DNA of 57,062 bases from Hymenobacter glacialis (GTDB lineage Bacteria > Bacteroidota > Bacteroidia > Cytophagales > Hymenobacteraceae): positions 1 through 57,062 of the forward strand of contig NZ_MDZC01000050.1 in the NCBI RefSeq assembly GCF_001816165.1. The letters are read 5' to 3'. The notes under the pieces are model-generated. The model was not told where the DNA came from. It did not search any database and saw nothing but the letters and a program-made list of their open reading frames with translations. The translations under genes and the position numbers were made by a program. Positions 57,017 through 57,062 of the stretch are shown in pieces; position 1 is the first letter of the stretch; each line of letters opens with the position of its first letter.

Positions 57017-57062
57017 AAAACGCAAAAAGCGCTGACCGACCGGTCAGCGCTTTTTGCGTTTT
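57017..57062. terminator. Strong terminator at the end of the SusCD operon
   Basis: Two 21-base arms (57017-57037 and 57042-57062), beginning AAAACGCAAAAAGCGCTGAC, are perfectly complementary around a four-base loop. The structure ends at the last base of the window. Confidence 0.85.

Overview
The window looks like a chromosomal segment of a GC-rich Bacteroidota bacterium, most likely Hymenobacter or a close relative in the Hymenobacteraceae. The basis is: promoters of the Bacteroidota type (-33 TTTG and -7 TAnnTTTG about 20 bases apart) and almost no Shine-Dalgarno sequences; a SusC/SusD pair; type IX secretion C-terminal domains; a PID-CTERM protein; the small Bacteroidota families DUF4295 and DUF5522; and intergenic palindromic repeats beginning GTCATGCTGAGC. 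The genus is an inference from gene style, not a database match.

Bases 1 to about 10,680 look like one end of an integrative element. A tyrosine recombinase (9152-10516, minus) sits next to the 3' end of an intact tRNA-Asn (10683-10756, minus), so the element should extend leftwards, probably beyond the window. From left to right it carries: a methyltransferase overlapping an ALKBH8-like AlkB dioxygenase; an M15 peptidase; about 1 kb of GC-rich gene-free DNA with diverged direct repeats; an operon of six small unknown genes and a RecE-like PD-(D/E)XK nuclease with GC hairpins in four of its spacers; then, mostly on the minus strand, two unknown genes, a secreted thermonuclease, a small HTH-like protein and a GIY-YIG-like protein.

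Bases 10,757-27,900 are housekeeping and metabolism. They hold a Rieske-like lipoprotein with 3-hydroxybutyryl-CoA dehydrogenase, ftsY, DUF4295, rpmG, rpmB, DUF5522, ornithine aminotransferase, a FAD oxidoreductase whose start lies inside a palindromic repeat, hemB, a GNAT enzyme, an APC permease, a cation diffusion facilitator, a family 1-like glycosidase, ogt, an esterase, a TPR protein and a beta-barrel protein.

Bases 28,000-39,230 are dominated by secreted proteins: an M4 metalloprotease with a type IX sorting tail, an M20 amidohydrolase, a PAP2 membrane phosphatase, a PID-CTERM protein, and two adjacent DUF4331 paralogues, one of them fused to a long extracellular region with a sorting tail.

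Bases 39,790-51,100 hold a short-chain dehydrogenase, a phytanoyl-CoA dioxygenase-like protein, HMG-CoA reductase (isoprenoid synthesis), homogentisate dioxygenase (tyrosine breakdown), lipoprotein and barrel genes, a decaying S41 protease neighbourhood with two frameshifted genes and a fragment of a second protease copy, then ruvX and def. The window ends with a SusC-SusD-lipoprotein uptake operon (51,595-56,962) and a strong terminator.

Four copies of one GTCATGCTGAGC palindromic repeat, and two other palindromic elements of different sequence, lie in intergenic DNA or at gene starts. Possible single-base frameshifts occur in three genes; sequencing error cannot be excluded from the sequence alone.
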